Shown here: piece after piece, positions 42,448 to 52,238 of the stretch
Layout: the number at the start of each line of letters is the position of its first letter
How positions within the stretch are numbered: the first letter of the stretch is position 1
DNA from: M3007 sp044347755
Lineage (GTDB): Bacteria > Bacteroidota > Bacteroidia > Chitinophagales > Saprospiraceae
Length of the DNA: 64,000 nt
Assembly: GCA_044347755.1 (NCBI GenBank)
Contig: JBIKUE010000007.1
Location: 18,800-82,799, forward strand
Reading direction: 5' to 3'
Position numbers and translations under genes: made by a program
Notes under the pieces: generated by a model
Databases searched by the model: none
What the model was told of the DNA's origin: nothing
The model's input: the letters and a program-made list of their open reading frames with translations, nothing else

Positions 42448-43281
42448 ATGAATTTTAAATTTTTGTTCCCCACCTTCCGAAACCGCTACCTGTTCATTCG
42501 GAAGCAATTGCAGCAACATTTCCCTATAACCGGTCAGTCTGAGATCCTCGGTCTGAACCTGGGTACCGGCGAAGGCGATTATGATCGCATGGTTGCAGCC
42601 TATTGCAAATCACTCATTGGATGTGATGTAAATGAGGAAGATTTAGCTCATGCACAACACATGAACTCCGATGTAGTCAACTTGCGGTATGAGGCAAACA
42701 ATGCGTTGGACTTAAGCTACCCGGATCAATCCTTCGACTTGATTGTTTCTTGTGAAGTAATTGAACATGTAGGCCAACCGGAGAAAATGGTTCAGGAAAT
42801 GGCCAGGGTGCTAAAACCGGGTGGCCTGGCCTTTATGACCTTCCCAAGTAGGGAATTCCCATTTACCTATGATCCGATTAATCGTATATATCAGCAATGC
42901 TACAGAAGGCCTGGCGACAGGGAATTTACCATTTCCCAGGGAGCTTACGCATTTGGACATGACTATCTGATAGGCTCCATTCAATTCAAAATTTGGGCCC
43001 AAAAGGCCGGATTTGAAATAGTAACATTTCAGGGACTTAGCCGATATCTGGTAGGCTTACTGGAAGTTTACTGGACAGGTATTGCACAGCGTGTCTTCAA
43101 AAAGAATGCGCTGAATGTCACTAATGACACCTCTGGAGGCGTGAAAATCAGACCAGCCTCAACAAAAGAGCCCCGGCTGGTTTTTATCACTGATGCCATT
43201 TTAGCATTAGACAGGCTATTGTTTTCCTGGGGCTCTGGAAGTATTGGGAAAGGTGTTGTTTTGCGAAAAAAAGCACTGTAG
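42448..43281 (+). CDS. Class I SAM-dependent methyltransferase
   Basis: A 277-residue methyltransferase. The SAM site is LGLNLGTGEGDYDRMV, followed by LIGCDVNEEDLAHA, ALDLSYPDQSFDLIVSCEVIEHV and MARVLKPGGLAFMTFPS, a textbook Methyltransf_11 pattern. The C-terminal 100 residues (LVGLLEVYWTGIAQRVFK...LVFITDAILALDRLLF) are hydrophobic and may sit on the membrane. The ATG lies 24 nt after the dipeptidase stop, so the pair is likely co-transcribed. Acceptor unknown. Confidence 0.82.
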   Translation: MNFKFLFPTFRNRYLFIRKQLQQHFPITGQSEILGLNLGTGEGDYDRMVAAYCKSLIGCDVNEEDLAHAQHMNSDVVNLRYEANNALDLSYPDQSFDLIVSCEVIEHVGQPEKMVQEMARVLKPGGLAFMTFPSREFPFTYDPINRIYQQCYRRPGDREFTISQGAYAFGHDYLIGSIQFKIWAQKAGFEIVTFQGLSRYLVGLLEVYWTGIAQRVFKKNALNVTNDTSGGVKIRPASTKEPRLVFITDAILALDRLLFSWGSGSIGKGVVLRKKAL

Positions 43282-43291
43282 CCATTGCAAG

Positions 43292-43351
43292 TACCGCAGA
43301 GGCAGAGAGGTGTAGCATGGAAATATGCTGCGCCTCTCCGCCTCTGCGGTA
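43292..43351. repeat. CCGCAGAGGC palindromic repeat, copy B
   Basis: TACCGCAGAGGCAGAGAGG (43292-43310) pairs with CCTCTCCGCCTCTGCGGTA (43333-43351) with one mismatch, and the inner AGCAT/ATGCT closes the hairpin. It starts 11 nt after the methyltransferase stop, between convergent genes, as in copy A. Confidence 0.85.
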
Positions 43352-43397
43352 AAAAACAATAAGTTGTCAGGTCTTTTGCCCCTGAAACAAAAAGCAA

Positions 43398-45812
43398 TTA
43401 TTGCTTGACAAGTTTCAGTGATTGCGTCCTGAGGCCACCGCTGGTGAATGACGCTACATATACGCCTGGCGTGAAGGCCTGTCCAAAAGCCACTACCCCT
43501 GAAGTTGAATGCATCGCTTCCTGATAGACTATTTGTCCCAGCAAATTACGCACCTCCAGTACTGGCAACTCAACCGCCTGGTCCCAAGAATACTGAAGAT
43601 TGAATATCGTATTTGTTGGGTTAGGACGAACCATCAACAAGGCTGATTCATCCAGTGGATTTTGAACGCCAACAGTTATAGGGGTTACCTTGAAGATATC
43701 CAGTGCTCCTTCCAGCCAGTTACCAGGGCTAATATCCTGAACCTTGAATTCTATACGGATATTATCCGTAAGTGGTGCGGCATAATCTTTCAGGTGAATA
43801 TCGCCCGAATATTGCCAGCTACTTTGGGAGTCTGATGGATCCAGGGTGAATACATTGATGGTTTGATTACCTTTCAGGATATTCACTTCCATTCTATCAT
43901 TCGCCGTATTGCCCAGCGTGGTTACATTGAAAAACCAGTAATAAAAGCTCATGATAGCATCGGAGTAGCCTGCGAGTTTCATCACCGGAGTAATTACTGA
44001 CACGAATCCGTTATCTACATCATTTTCACCAGCCGAGCCACCTCCGTTTGCAGTCATGTAGCACTGATCATTATCATCCTGGTCAACATCAAATTCTGGG
44101 TTGCACAGGTTATTTTGAACAAAGGTGCCTTCCGGCTCACCAATTTCCCAGTCGCCGGCGGAAGCTGTTCCCGAGGTAGTCCAGCCAAGATCTGTAGCAA
44201 AATCATCATAATAACCTGGCGTCAATTGCAGGCTAACAGGATTGCCCTGAATAACGGTGACGGTTCCAACCAAATATCCCCATTTTCCGGCAGTAGCCGT
44301 GTAAGATCCCACAGGAAGGCAATCTTTGATGAACTGACCTAGTGCATTTGTAGCAACGGTGACTGTTCCGCTCACTCCGTTTAATGTTACATCTACTCCG
44401 GAAATTGGGGCGCCTGTATTGGCATCTGTAACCGTTCCGGTAATGGTTGTCACCTGTCCGGCATCCATCGTTATATTCATTTCAGTAACCTGGCCAGTTG
44501 CCAAGACGATATTTACGGTTTTATCCGGAAATCCTGGAGCAGAAACCGTAGCTGTGAAACTTCCTGGTGTAACCTGACCAGTTCTGAAAACACCATCTGC
44601 ACGGGTGGTTACAATTTTTTGCGGATCTGTGCTGCCATTAATTTTTACTGTTGCGCCAATCAAAGGCAACCCATTACAACCGTTTAATATTTTGCCTTCA
44701 AAATAACAAGCGCGTTTATAGGTAGGTGTTAACACGGTGAGTTCTCCCGGCTCAATGTCTGATGTTACAATCGTGCCAGACGGGAAATACGGGAACGCAC
44801 CCCAACATCCTTCAAACTCCAGGTTGTTTCCGGCATAAGTATCGTACTGAGCCACTGTAATGAGATTCTGAGGCCTGTGGGCATCTGTAATCAAAACACC
44901 ACTGGTATACCAGGCTGTTACTGCATAGTCGTTTAAAATATGGGTGTTGTGCACATATGTCCCTACCCCATTATTAGGGGAAATGCGGTCCACTTCTTTG
45001 ATATCGCTTGGGTCACTGACATCATATGCCGTTAGAAAGGATGGCGTAGTTTCGTCTGTGGTTAAAACGTGCTTCCTGTCAGAGGTAATCCAGGAGTTGT
45101 GTGCGAATTTTCCGGGAGTTTCTACTGTGCCCAATACTTCAGGATTACTTTTATCTGTCATATCTACAATAGACATGATCCCGGCGCTAATATGGCATGC
45201 GTAAAGTGTGTCATTATCCACATAACCGTCATGAATATACCCTAATTGCTCAAAACGGCCTACATAAGTTGGGTTGTAAGGATCTTGATTCAGGTCAAAA
45301 ACCTTGGCGCCACCGGGAGACCAGTTTCCACCGTAAGTATACAGGAAACCTTTGGTTACGTCAATGTGCAGTGCGTGAATTTCATCCATTTGATTCGCAG
45401 CGTCTCCATCGCCCGTATAGAGATGGTGGGTTAGATTGGGACTAGGCAGCGCAGACATGTCAATAATCTGAATACCACCGCCGGCTTCCGTAACCAGGTA
45501 GGCAAACTGCTTATACACCTTTATTTCTTTCCAAAGGCTTCCATTGTTTGGTGTTCCTTCCGGAGCGGGGATTTGAACGATTTGTTGCGGAGAAGCCGGG
45601 TTGGTAACATCTACGATAATCATTCCATTTGAACCGCCCAGGAGGGCGTATTCCTGACCATTTTGCCAATAGCCACAAATGTTCGCCAATGTTTGCCCGG
45701 GGAACGACTTTGTCGCCCGAAGCTGCATGTTGATATTTTGAAGTTGGGAAAAGGCAGGTTGCGCAATGAAGGAAAGTGTTGCGCAAAGGGAAAGTTTGAT
45801 CAATAACTTCAT
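43398..45812 (-). CDS. Choice-of-anchor B T9SS protein with LVIVD repeats
   Basis: An 804-residue secreted protein. After the signal peptide (ending AQPAFSQ) comes a beta-propeller of LVIVD-type repeats (about 25-360: GMIIVDVTNPASPQQI, GIQIIDMSALPSP, SIVDMTDKSNPEVLG), then two carboxypeptidase-regulatory-like domains (about 370-445 and 455-525: TGTVTDANTGAPISGVDVTLNG), a MAM/jelly-roll-like module (about 530-700) and a T9SS type A sorting domain (about 725-804: RPNPTNTIFNLQYSWD, LEVRNLLGQIVYQ, FTPGVYVASF, SLKLVKQ). No enzymatic motif; a surface adhesin or binding protein is the likely role. Confidence 0.87.
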   Translation of the reverse strand: MKLLIKLSLCATLSFIAQPAFSQLQNINMQLRATKSFPGQTLANICGYWQNGQEYALLGGSNGMIIVDVTNPASPQQIVQIPAPEGTPNNGSLWKEIKVYKQFAYLVTEAGGGIQIIDMSALPSPNLTHHLYTGDGDAANQMDEIHALHIDVTKGFLYTYGGNWSPGGAKVFDLNQDPYNPTYVGRFEQLGYIHDGYVDNDTLYACHISAGIMSIVDMTDKSNPEVLGTVETPGKFAHNSWITSDRKHVLTTDETTPSFLTAYDVSDPSDIKEVDRISPNNGVGTYVHNTHILNDYAVTAWYTSGVLITDAHRPQNLITVAQYDTYAGNNLEFEGCWGAFPYFPSGTIVTSDIEPGELTVLTPTYKRACYFEGKILNGCNGLPLIGATVKINGSTDPQKIVTTRADGVFRTGQVTPGSFTATVSAPGFPDKTVNIVLATGQVTEMNITMDAGQVTTITGTVTDANTGAPISGVDVTLNGVSGTVTVATNALGQFIKDCLPVGSYTATAGKWGYLVGTVTVIQGNPVSLQLTPGYYDDFATDLGWTTSGTASAGDWEIGEPEGTFVQNNLCNPEFDVDQDDNDQCYMTANGGGSAGENDVDNGFVSVITPVMKLAGYSDAIMSFYYWFFNVTTLGNTANDRMEVNILKGNQTINVFTLDPSDSQSSWQYSGDIHLKDYAAPLTDNIRIEFKVQDISPGNWLEGALDIFKVTPITVGVQNPLDESALLMVRPNPTNTIFNLQYSWDQAVELPVLEVRNLLGQIVYQEAMHSTSGVVAFGQAFTPGVYVASFTSGGLRTQSLKLVKQ

Positions 45813-45927
45813 CAGTAGAGACAGAAAGGATGGTTTAGCAAATTCAAGTCGTCAAAATACGGCAATATCTTAGCTTCGATGTGCCAGGCCATCAAACTGT
45901 CTTTAAAATGCATTTTCCAGATTGGCT

Positions 45928-47028
45928 TCATTCTGAGGCTACTGTAGCCCAGATACGTTGCAAGATCACCTCCTCTTTCTCCCATATCCAATGCTCAGCC
46001 GCCTTCCTGCAATTTTCTTGCAATTTGGCATAATTTTCAGGTGCAGATTCAAGCGTCTGTATAGCCCGAACAACAGCACTCACGTTGAGATCTGGGAGTA
46101 AAATTGCTACTTCGTACTCTGCATTTAAAGCGCGGTATTCCGGAAAGTCCATTGTTAGCACCGGCACCTGTGCCTGTACGGAATCAAAAAATTTATTTGC
46201 CAGAGAATAATAATAAGACAGGCCTTTATTTTCCAGCAGATTCAAGGTCAGCCAGGCTTTTTGCGTCCATGCCTTCAGTTCATCTGGTTTCAAAAATCCA
46301 AGAAACGCAACCTTGTCAGATACCCCCTCTGATGCCGCTAATGCTCTTAGTTTTTGCGACAAATCACCTTCGCCTGCCAAAATCAATCGACAATCCGTGA
46401 GTTGATGCATGGCCATGATCAGCGTTTCTATACCTCTTCCTTCATTTAATGCTCCCTGGTACAAAATAATTTTTGAGCCTGGCAACGACGGTGCCTTTGA
46501 AGGCGAAATGATACGTTTAGGTACATTTCTAACCACAGAAAACGGGAGTCCATACTTCTGCTCGAAAATGGCTGCCAAGCCTTGTCCAACCGTGTAGGCA
46601 TGCCGGTAAAAAGGCAAAAAACATTTCGCTACGTGTTCCCAAAACCATTTTACGACAGGCCGGTGTACCACTTCAGGGACTTCTGAAAAATATTCATGCG
46701 CATCAAAAACCCGCTTTTTTCGCCGGATCAAAGTGGCCATACACCCTGCTGGCAAAGTATCCAGATCAACAGAACAGACTGCATCGTATTTAGCCCAAAG
46801 TAAAAACCAGCATAAGCGAAGGTTATAAACCGCATAAAAAGCGAACCCTTTTTGAAAGGGAAGTTCAAATCTTACCTGGTCAAAAGCCTGAGGTTCTAAG
46901 GCAATGGAGTTGGGCAATATTCTTCCTACGAGCGTAACCTGACAACCCGCTCCAACCATTGCTCCGCAAATCCGATGCATTCGCTGGTCGTAAGAGAGGT
47001 CATTGGTAACGGTAAATATCACCCTCAT
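45928..47028 (-). CDS. Glycosyltransferase, family 4-like
   Basis: A 366-residue GT-B fold enzyme. The N-terminal half starts MRVIFTVTNDLSYDQRMHRICGAMVGAGCQVTLVGR; the C-terminal half (about 190-350) has KIILYQGALNEGRGIETLIMAM, CRLILAGEGDLSQKLRALA and VAFLGFLKPDELKAWTQKA, the donor-binding pattern of group 1 transferases. No membrane segment is clear. Its ATG overlaps the stop of the GNAT gene (ATGA), so it is translationally coupled to it. Sugar and acceptor unknown. Confidence 0.87.
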   Translation of the reverse strand: MRVIFTVTNDLSYDQRMHRICGAMVGAGCQVTLVGRILPNSIALEPQAFDQVRFELPFQKGFAFYAVYNLRLCWFLLWAKYDAVCSVDLDTLPAGCMATLIRRKKRVFDAHEYFSEVPEVVHRPVVKWFWEHVAKCFLPFYRHAYTVGQGLAAIFEQKYGLPFSVVRNVPKRIISPSKAPSLPGSKIILYQGALNEGRGIETLIMAMHQLTDCRLILAGEGDLSQKLRALAASEGVSDKVAFLGFLKPDELKAWTQKAWLTLNLLENKGLSYYYSLANKFFDSVQAQVPVLTMDFPEYRALNAEYEVAILLPDLNVSAVVRAIQTLESAPENYAKLQENCRKAAEHWIWEKEEVILQRIWATVASE

Positions 47029-47561
47029 AGAAGTTGCAAATATTGTTCACGTGTAAGTTGCCACAATTGAACTGGCTGTTCAAAATTCAACCAGCCCGGG
47101 ATAGAGACATACTCCCTTATCTTATGAAAGCCAACCTTTTCGAGGGTTTTGTTGGGCGCCGGATTCAGGGCATAGGGCTCACAATAAAGGGTTTTCAGCA
47201 GATAATTATCAAAGAAAAAAGGAAGGCTTAACCAAACCAGTTGCGTACCCAATCCTTTAATACGATCCGCGCTTTGCCAGAGATGCAGGTGCATAAAGGC
47301 CTCTTCTCCAAACTGGATCTTATTGATATTGGAATGCCCCGAAGGAATGCCATCCACTTCCCAAATGACGCAATAGGATTGTTTTTCGGGAATAGACTGA
47401 CTCAGTTGTTTGTTTAGTGATTCTTCCCATTGTGCCCGGGATGGCATTTTAGACAAGTCCACACCCATGCCTGTGAGAAATTCAGGTGAGGAACCAAGCC
47501 AATAATTTGTAATCAACGAAATATCCGATGAACGCAATTCTCTGACATGTAAAGTTGCCAT
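47025..47561 (-). CDS. GNAT-family N-acetyltransferase
   Basis: A 178-residue acetyltransferase-like protein with the acetyl-CoA binding stretch around DRIKGLGTQLVWLSLPFFFDNYLLKTLYCEPYALNPAPNKTLEKVGF, where N-P-A-P-N-K-x-L-E-K-x-G-F matches the late GNAT motif. The N-terminus (LHVRELRSSDISLITNYW) is typical too. It lies between maf (10 nt upstream) and the glycosyltransferase (4 nt overlap); it may acetylate an amino sugar for the transferase, but that is only context. Confidence 0.78.
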   Translation of the reverse strand: MATLHVRELRSSDISLITNYWLGSSPEFLTGMGVDLSKMPSRAQWEESLNKQLSQSIPEKQSYCVIWEVDGIPSGHSNINKIQFGEEAFMHLHLWQSADRIKGLGTQLVWLSLPFFFDNYLLKTLYCEPYALNPAPNKTLEKVGFHKIREYVSIPGWLNFEQPVQLWQLTREQYLQLL

Positions 47562-47571
47562 GCGGTATCAG

Positions 47572-48141
47572 TTAAAATTCCTGAAGTGCTGCATAAACCA
47601 GGTTTACCGGTAAGCCCATCACATTTTGAAAGGTGCCTTCAATCCTGGTAATCTTGCAATGTCCAATCCAATCCTGGGCACCGTATGAACCCGCTTTGTC
47701 ATAAGGCTCCCAGATCCTTAAGTAATAATCAATTTCTTCGTCTGTAAGTTCCGCAAACCAAACTTTAGTAACTCCTGCAAATACCTGTTCCCTGGATTCT
47801 GAAAGCAGGCATACCCCTGTTACTACGGTATGTTGTTTGCCGGAAAGAGAACGAATCATACTGAACGCCTCCCGGTAATCAGCAGGTTTATTGTATATCC
47901 GGCCGTTTAAAATTACGACGGAATCCGCAGCCAATACAATCTCATCGCCCTGTATCAAGTGCTTTGCAGCCTGCGCTTTTTTTTGTGCAAGCCACGGAGC
48001 AACCTCTTCAACCAGCATTTCTTCCGAAAAAGATTCGTCCACATCAAAGGTCTCTACCCTGAAACTAAAGCCTGCTTCTCTTAATAACTGTGCCCTTCTG
48101 GGGCTCTTGGATGCAAGAATTAGTGGACGAGAGAGAACCAT
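47572..48141 (-). CDS. maf: Maf-like nucleoside triphosphate pyrophosphatase
   Basis: A 189-residue Maf/YhdE-type house-cleaning enzyme that hydrolyses dTTP/UTP or modified nucleotides. The signature LILASKSPRRAQLLREAGF is at residues about 6-24, with VLAADSVVILNGRIYNKP and the C-terminal block YDKAGSYGAQDWIGHCKITRIEGTFQNVMGLPV, all conserved. It starts 33 nt after the stop of the FG-GAP giant and is followed 10 nt later by the GNAT gene. Confidence 0.94.
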   Translation of the reverse strand: MVLSRPLILASKSPRRAQLLREAGFSFRVETFDVDESFSEEMLVEEVAPWLAQKKAQAAKHLIQGDEIVLAADSVVILNGRIYNKPADYREAFSMIRSLSGKQHTVVTGVCLLSESREQVFAGVTKVWFAELTDEEIDYYLRIWEPYDKAGSYGAQDWIGHCKITRIEGTFQNVMGLPVNLVYAALQEF

Positions 48142-48174
48142 GATTGAGTGATAACTAAGGTGGAAGAATGACCA

Positions 48175-51100
48175 TTAACGGATAACCGTTAGATCTCCAA
48201 TTTTCTTGATGATAGATCCGTTGACTAGTTCCAGCTCTAGTGCCCAGACATAGACCCCAGGATTAACAAGCTTTCCTTTGTAGCGCCCATCCCATGAGAG
48301 AGAAGAGTCTCCAGGAAGTGCGTTTCTGGATTCGTGCAACAAACTTCCCCATCGATCGGCAATTCGGAAGTAGTTTATTTTTTTGATAGCCGGGTTAAAG
48401 CCAAGATCAAGAACAGCATTGGCGCCATCCCCACCCATGGCATTTGGAATATAAATCCCTACAAACTGTTCTACCCGGATCACTATATCGTCTGTTGCTT
48501 CGCAGCCGTTTTCATCCTTAATGGTTAAAACATAGCGTCTGTCTTCCAGAGGCACCTGCACTATTGGATCAGGACAAGTGAGGCAACTCAAATAAGTTTC
48601 ATCGCTCCAACTCCAGTTAACCGGAGGCAATCCATTTAGTTGAATTACCAGTGGCACTGAAATGCCTAACTGAATAGTAGTATCAGCTGGCAAGGTGACT
48701 GTAAGCTGGGGCGGCTCGTTCACCACAGCAAGCAAAGTGTCCTGACATTCAAAGGCGTCCTGACTAATGATCTCATAAGTACCTGCAGTTAATTGCCCAA
48801 AATCAACCTGCTGGCTAAAGTCACCTCCGTTGAACCCAAATAAAAGGGAAGGATCATTTGTTGCAACTTGAATGGCGCCATCTGCCAAACCAAAGCAACT
48901 CACGGAATCTGGTGTTGCAGAAAATATCGTTTGAGGGTGTTGAGTCAGGGATATAGACTTTGTTTCCGTACAATCATTACCATCTGTTACAGTGAGTGAA
49001 TACTCACCAGATGGAAGGCCTTGTATTTGAGGTGAGCTATTGGCGGTAAAATCCCATTGATATTCAAGGGGTTGCACTCCATTTAATACCATTGCCTGCA
49101 AAACTCCATTTGTTTCTCCGAAGCATGCCGGAGTTCCATCTATCTCTAGCTGAATTTGTGGATAAACCAATAATGAGACAGAAATAGTGGAGTCGCACCC
49201 CTGGATGGTGGTAAACTTGCCAATGTATTCTCCGGAGGTTGTCTGAGGCACACCAAAAATAGTAGAGGTATCACCGAAGCAAATCACCTTGGTTTCAAAT
49301 AAATAGAAGGTGTCCAAAGGTGCTACCCTTACCAGCACGGTAGAGTCACAGCCGGTTATCGCAGAAAGTTCAAATGTAGCTTCATCATCAGGCAGAATGT
49401 CTACATTATTGATCGAAAGTGTTTTCCCGAGGCAAACCGCTGTATCTACGGTAATGTTAAAAGTACCGACACCGGTTCCAACAACGTTGACAGTTACAAG
49501 TGAATCGCAACCATGAATGGTTTGCAAGGAGAACAATTTGCTGCTATCCGGTTCAATAGATTGGCCATTGTATACAACCGAACTACCGAAACAAACAATT
49601 GTGTCTACCGTTAGATCATAGGTGGGAAAAAGGCTTATTAGTATGGTATCCTTTGCCGAACACCCATAGTCGTAAGCAGCTTCCAGCATAACCAATGTAG
49701 GTCCACCCGGAACCAAACTGGTACCTGAACAGGTATTACAACTCAGCGGAGTGCTAGACGACCAGTTATAAGCATCAAATCCTGGCACATTCAGGAAGGC
49801 GGAATCGCCCGGACAAACACTAATATCTTGTCCAATATTGACTACTGTGGCTGTATATAAACTCACAGTAAGGGTGTCAGATTGATTGATCTGACAAATA
49901 TCGGTGGTAGTGACTCCGTACACTCCAGGCCCATTAGCGGTAAAAGTAGAATCGGAAGAGCCATCGAGCCAGGTCCAGCCAACGATGTCCTGGCCTGCGG
50001 CATTCAATTCCATGATACTTTGGTCACAAATGGAGGTATCCTGGCCCAGGTTCAACAATCCAGGAAGATAGGAGTAATAGAAAGAGACTATATTATTTTC
50101 AAAGCCACACTCACCTATTCCATTTACTGGGAAGTCGGTACTTAAATTGAACGGTGGGAGTGTTGAGTGATCATCGTTAAGCACCAGAAAAACGGTATCA
50201 TTGGCCAATCTGGGAATTTTGAAGGTCATGGTATCACAACCTCCCATGCCAATAAAATTAGAGTTTGCAACAATTCCAGCCCATTGTGCTGCCATGGTTT
50301 GCGGGTTACCCACATAGGCAGAAATTGGTGTGTTGACCGGAAAAACATTGTCACCAACGTTACAGATTTCAACCGTCAATTCTAAAGAATCCTGTTCGCA
50401 TACCGGGCTTCCTAACATGGTCAAAATAGCATCCGGCGATGGGAAAATTGGGTTAAAATACTGGTTCATGAACGTATTCAACTGCAAATTATCACCAACC
50501 AGGTGATGTTCTTGCTGGAATCGGGGAACACTCAGGTCGTCATTGATATTGACATTAAAATACGCATGTTGATTCCACACCGGCCTGGTACTGATGGCTG
50601 GCGTTCCAATTGCTTCATAGGCAACAACAGTTCCTGTGAATTTACTCCCGTTGGTGCCACATTCTATCAATATCTCTGTTTTGCCATCTGCATCTACATC
50701 CAGCACAAGCGGGTTTTCAATGTGTGTAAAGCTTAGACAAACATCTTCCCAAATGACTCCCCCGGTAGTTCCATCCAGTATTTGCAACTTTTCTTCACTT
50801 CGGTAAACAATTTCAGAAGAACCATCTCCACAAAAGTCAAATACACTGGTACAGGTTATGGATGAAGGGTCGAATACAGGATTGATCCACAAAGGCGTAA
50901 AATCATTGCGTAAAGCATATACCCAAGGGTGACTAACAAAGCTGATATCCAGTAGTCCATCTCCATCCAGATCCGCAATATTCACTCGAGAAGCACCTTC
51001 ACTCCAGTTATTTAGCAGTTGAAATTCTCGAAGTATGGCGCCGGTTTGCAGATCCCAGACATAAACAGTGTTCTGTCCGTTTTTCTGTCCTTGAACAATA

Positions 51101-52050
51101 CCATCCAGGTCTCCATCGCCATCAAAATCTGCAACACTTGTAAACCCATCAGAATATCCTGCCGGAGCAGAAGTAACCGGGAAGTTAATGCCGGTAAAAA
51201 AGTTTACGGAAAGCACTTGATTGCCTGCCACAATTTCCAGACCGGGACAACCAAAACAGAAATTATTGGGTAATACATCTGCTGGAACAGGAGATGCAAA
51301 GGAATAACCTACTGCAATACGAGCCGGGTGCTCGCCATCTGAAAAGCCATTGCCCCCAGAAGATAACAGCGCTCCAGTTTGACCACTAAAAACTTGATTT
51401 CCAATATTTATTTCAGCCGTCCCGTTGTTGTCAAAATCGGCAATATTGGGTACTGCGTATCTATAACGATAATCATACCCTACAATGGTGGGCCCTACAA
51501 ACTGAAGCACCCCGGTGTGGTCGTAGCAATGAAGCCTCCTGTTGTCGCCAACCAGTACTATTTCTCCCAAACCATCATTATCCAGATCTGCTATCGCAGG
51601 AGCAGTACCTCCGGGCCAAACGGTATTAGGATTCGAGGTTTGATATTTTATTTGACCGGTTGCGCCATCCAAAATGTACAGTTCGGCGCCTTCCACTAAA
51701 GTCGTCACTACCTCAGGTATACCATCGCCGTCTAAATCTCCGGCAACCAGGGGCGAATAGGTGCCGGTTTCCGCATTGGAAGTCCATTTGGTAGCCAGTG
51801 ATACCGGCCCGCAAGGTGGCAAATAATAGCAATCAGGGTTACATGTAGTGTAGTAAAAACTGTCGCATTGTCCGGTACAAGTACAATCAGTATCAAAACA
51901 GTCGATCAAACCATCATTATCGTCATCCAGACCGTTGGTACAGTCTTCCACTGTTTGTCCAAGGAGTATGAATGGGGCCAATAAAAAAAAGGCCGAGACA
52001 AGAATATGTTTGGGGCAAAAAAAGATTGGTGAGTGTGTTTTCAAAGTCAT
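48175..52050 (-). CDS. FG-GAP/VCBS-repeat T9SS cargo with CHU_C C-terminus
   Basis: A 1291-residue secreted protein. The ATG at 52050 gives a leader with a signal segment (HILVSAFFLLAPFILLGQ); an ATG at 52089 is possible but makes an odd long leader. Next is a short acidic CTNGLDDDNDGLIDCFDTDC calcium-like motif, then seven or so FG-GAP/VCBS blades (about 55-480: VAGDLDGDGIPEVV, IADLDNDGLGEIVLVGD, SVADFDGDGDLDGIV, LDVDADGKTEILIECG). A CARDB-like domain and several Ig/SprB-like repeats fill 550-1190, and the type B sorting domain ends the chain (YIPNAMGGDGANAVLDLG, RIADRWGSLLHES, PGVYVWALEL, IGDLTVIR). No catalytic motif. It heads the maf-GNAT-glycosyltransferase run. Confidence 0.87.
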   Translation of the reverse strand: MTLKTHSPIFFCPKHILVSAFFLLAPFILLGQTVEDCTNGLDDDNDGLIDCFDTDCTCTGQCDSFYYTTCNPDCYYLPPCGPVSLATKWTSNAETGTYSPLVAGDLDGDGIPEVVTTLVEGAELYILDGATGQIKYQTSNPNTVWPGGTAPAIADLDNDGLGEIVLVGDNRRLHCYDHTGVLQFVGPTIVGYDYRYRYAVPNIADFDNNGTAEINIGNQVFSGQTGALLSSGGNGFSDGEHPARIAVGYSFASPVPADVLPNNFCFGCPGLEIVAGNQVLSVNFFTGINFPVTSAPAGYSDGFTSVADFDGDGDLDGIVQGQKNGQNTVYVWDLQTGAILREFQLLNNWSEGASRVNIADLDGDGLLDISFVSHPWVYALRNDFTPLWINPVFDPSSITCTSVFDFCGDGSSEIVYRSEEKLQILDGTTGGVIWEDVCLSFTHIENPLVLDVDADGKTEILIECGTNGSKFTGTVVAYEAIGTPAISTRPVWNQHAYFNVNINDDLSVPRFQQEHHLVGDNLQLNTFMNQYFNPIFPSPDAILTMLGSPVCEQDSLELTVEICNVGDNVFPVNTPISAYVGNPQTMAAQWAGIVANSNFIGMGGCDTMTFKIPRLANDTVFLVLNDDHSTLPPFNLSTDFPVNGIGECGFENNIVSFYYSYLPGLLNLGQDTSICDQSIMELNAAGQDIVGWTWLDGSSDSTFTANGPGVYGVTTTDICQINQSDTLTVSLYTATVVNIGQDISVCPGDSAFLNVPGFDAYNWSSSTPLSCNTCSGTSLVPGGPTLVMLEAAYDYGCSAKDTILISLFPTYDLTVDTIVCFGSSVVYNGQSIEPDSSKLFSLQTIHGCDSLVTVNVVGTGVGTFNITVDTAVCLGKTLSINNVDILPDDEATFELSAITGCDSTVLVRVAPLDTFYLFETKVICFGDTSTIFGVPQTTSGEYIGKFTTIQGCDSTISVSLLVYPQIQLEIDGTPACFGETNGVLQAMVLNGVQPLEYQWDFTANSSPQIQGLPSGEYSLTVTDGNDCTETKSISLTQHPQTIFSATPDSVSCFGLADGAIQVATNDPSLLFGFNGGDFSQQVDFGQLTAGTYEIISQDAFECQDTLLAVVNEPPQLTVTLPADTTIQLGISVPLVIQLNGLPPVNWSWSDETYLSCLTCPDPIVQVPLEDRRYVLTIKDENGCEATDDIVIRVEQFVGIYIPNAMGGDGANAVLDLGFNPAIKKINYFRIADRWGSLLHESRNALPGDSSLSWDGRYKGKLVNPGVYVWALELELVNGSIIKKIGDLTVIR

Positions 52051-52178
52051 AAAAGCTCGGTTTGATTTTGTATGGCGCAAAAACGACAAAAACAGCGATT
52101 TCTTCCGCCTGACTGATCGATTAACAGTGCGTTTGGTAAACCTCAGAAATCAGGACGGGAAATTTGGGGCAGGAGATT

Positions 52179-52238
52179 AAAAAAAGCTTACAACACAGTA
52201 CACCGGGTTGATCTACAACGATCAACCCGGTGTACTGT
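52179..52238 (-). terminator. Long hairpin terminator of cystathionine beta-synthase
   Basis: A perfect 18 bp stem (52221-52238 with 52195-52212, outer end ACAGTACACCGGG) with an 8 nt loop, followed on the minus strand by TGTTGTAAGC and a run of seven T residues. The stem directly touches the gene's stop codon at 52239. Confidence 0.75.
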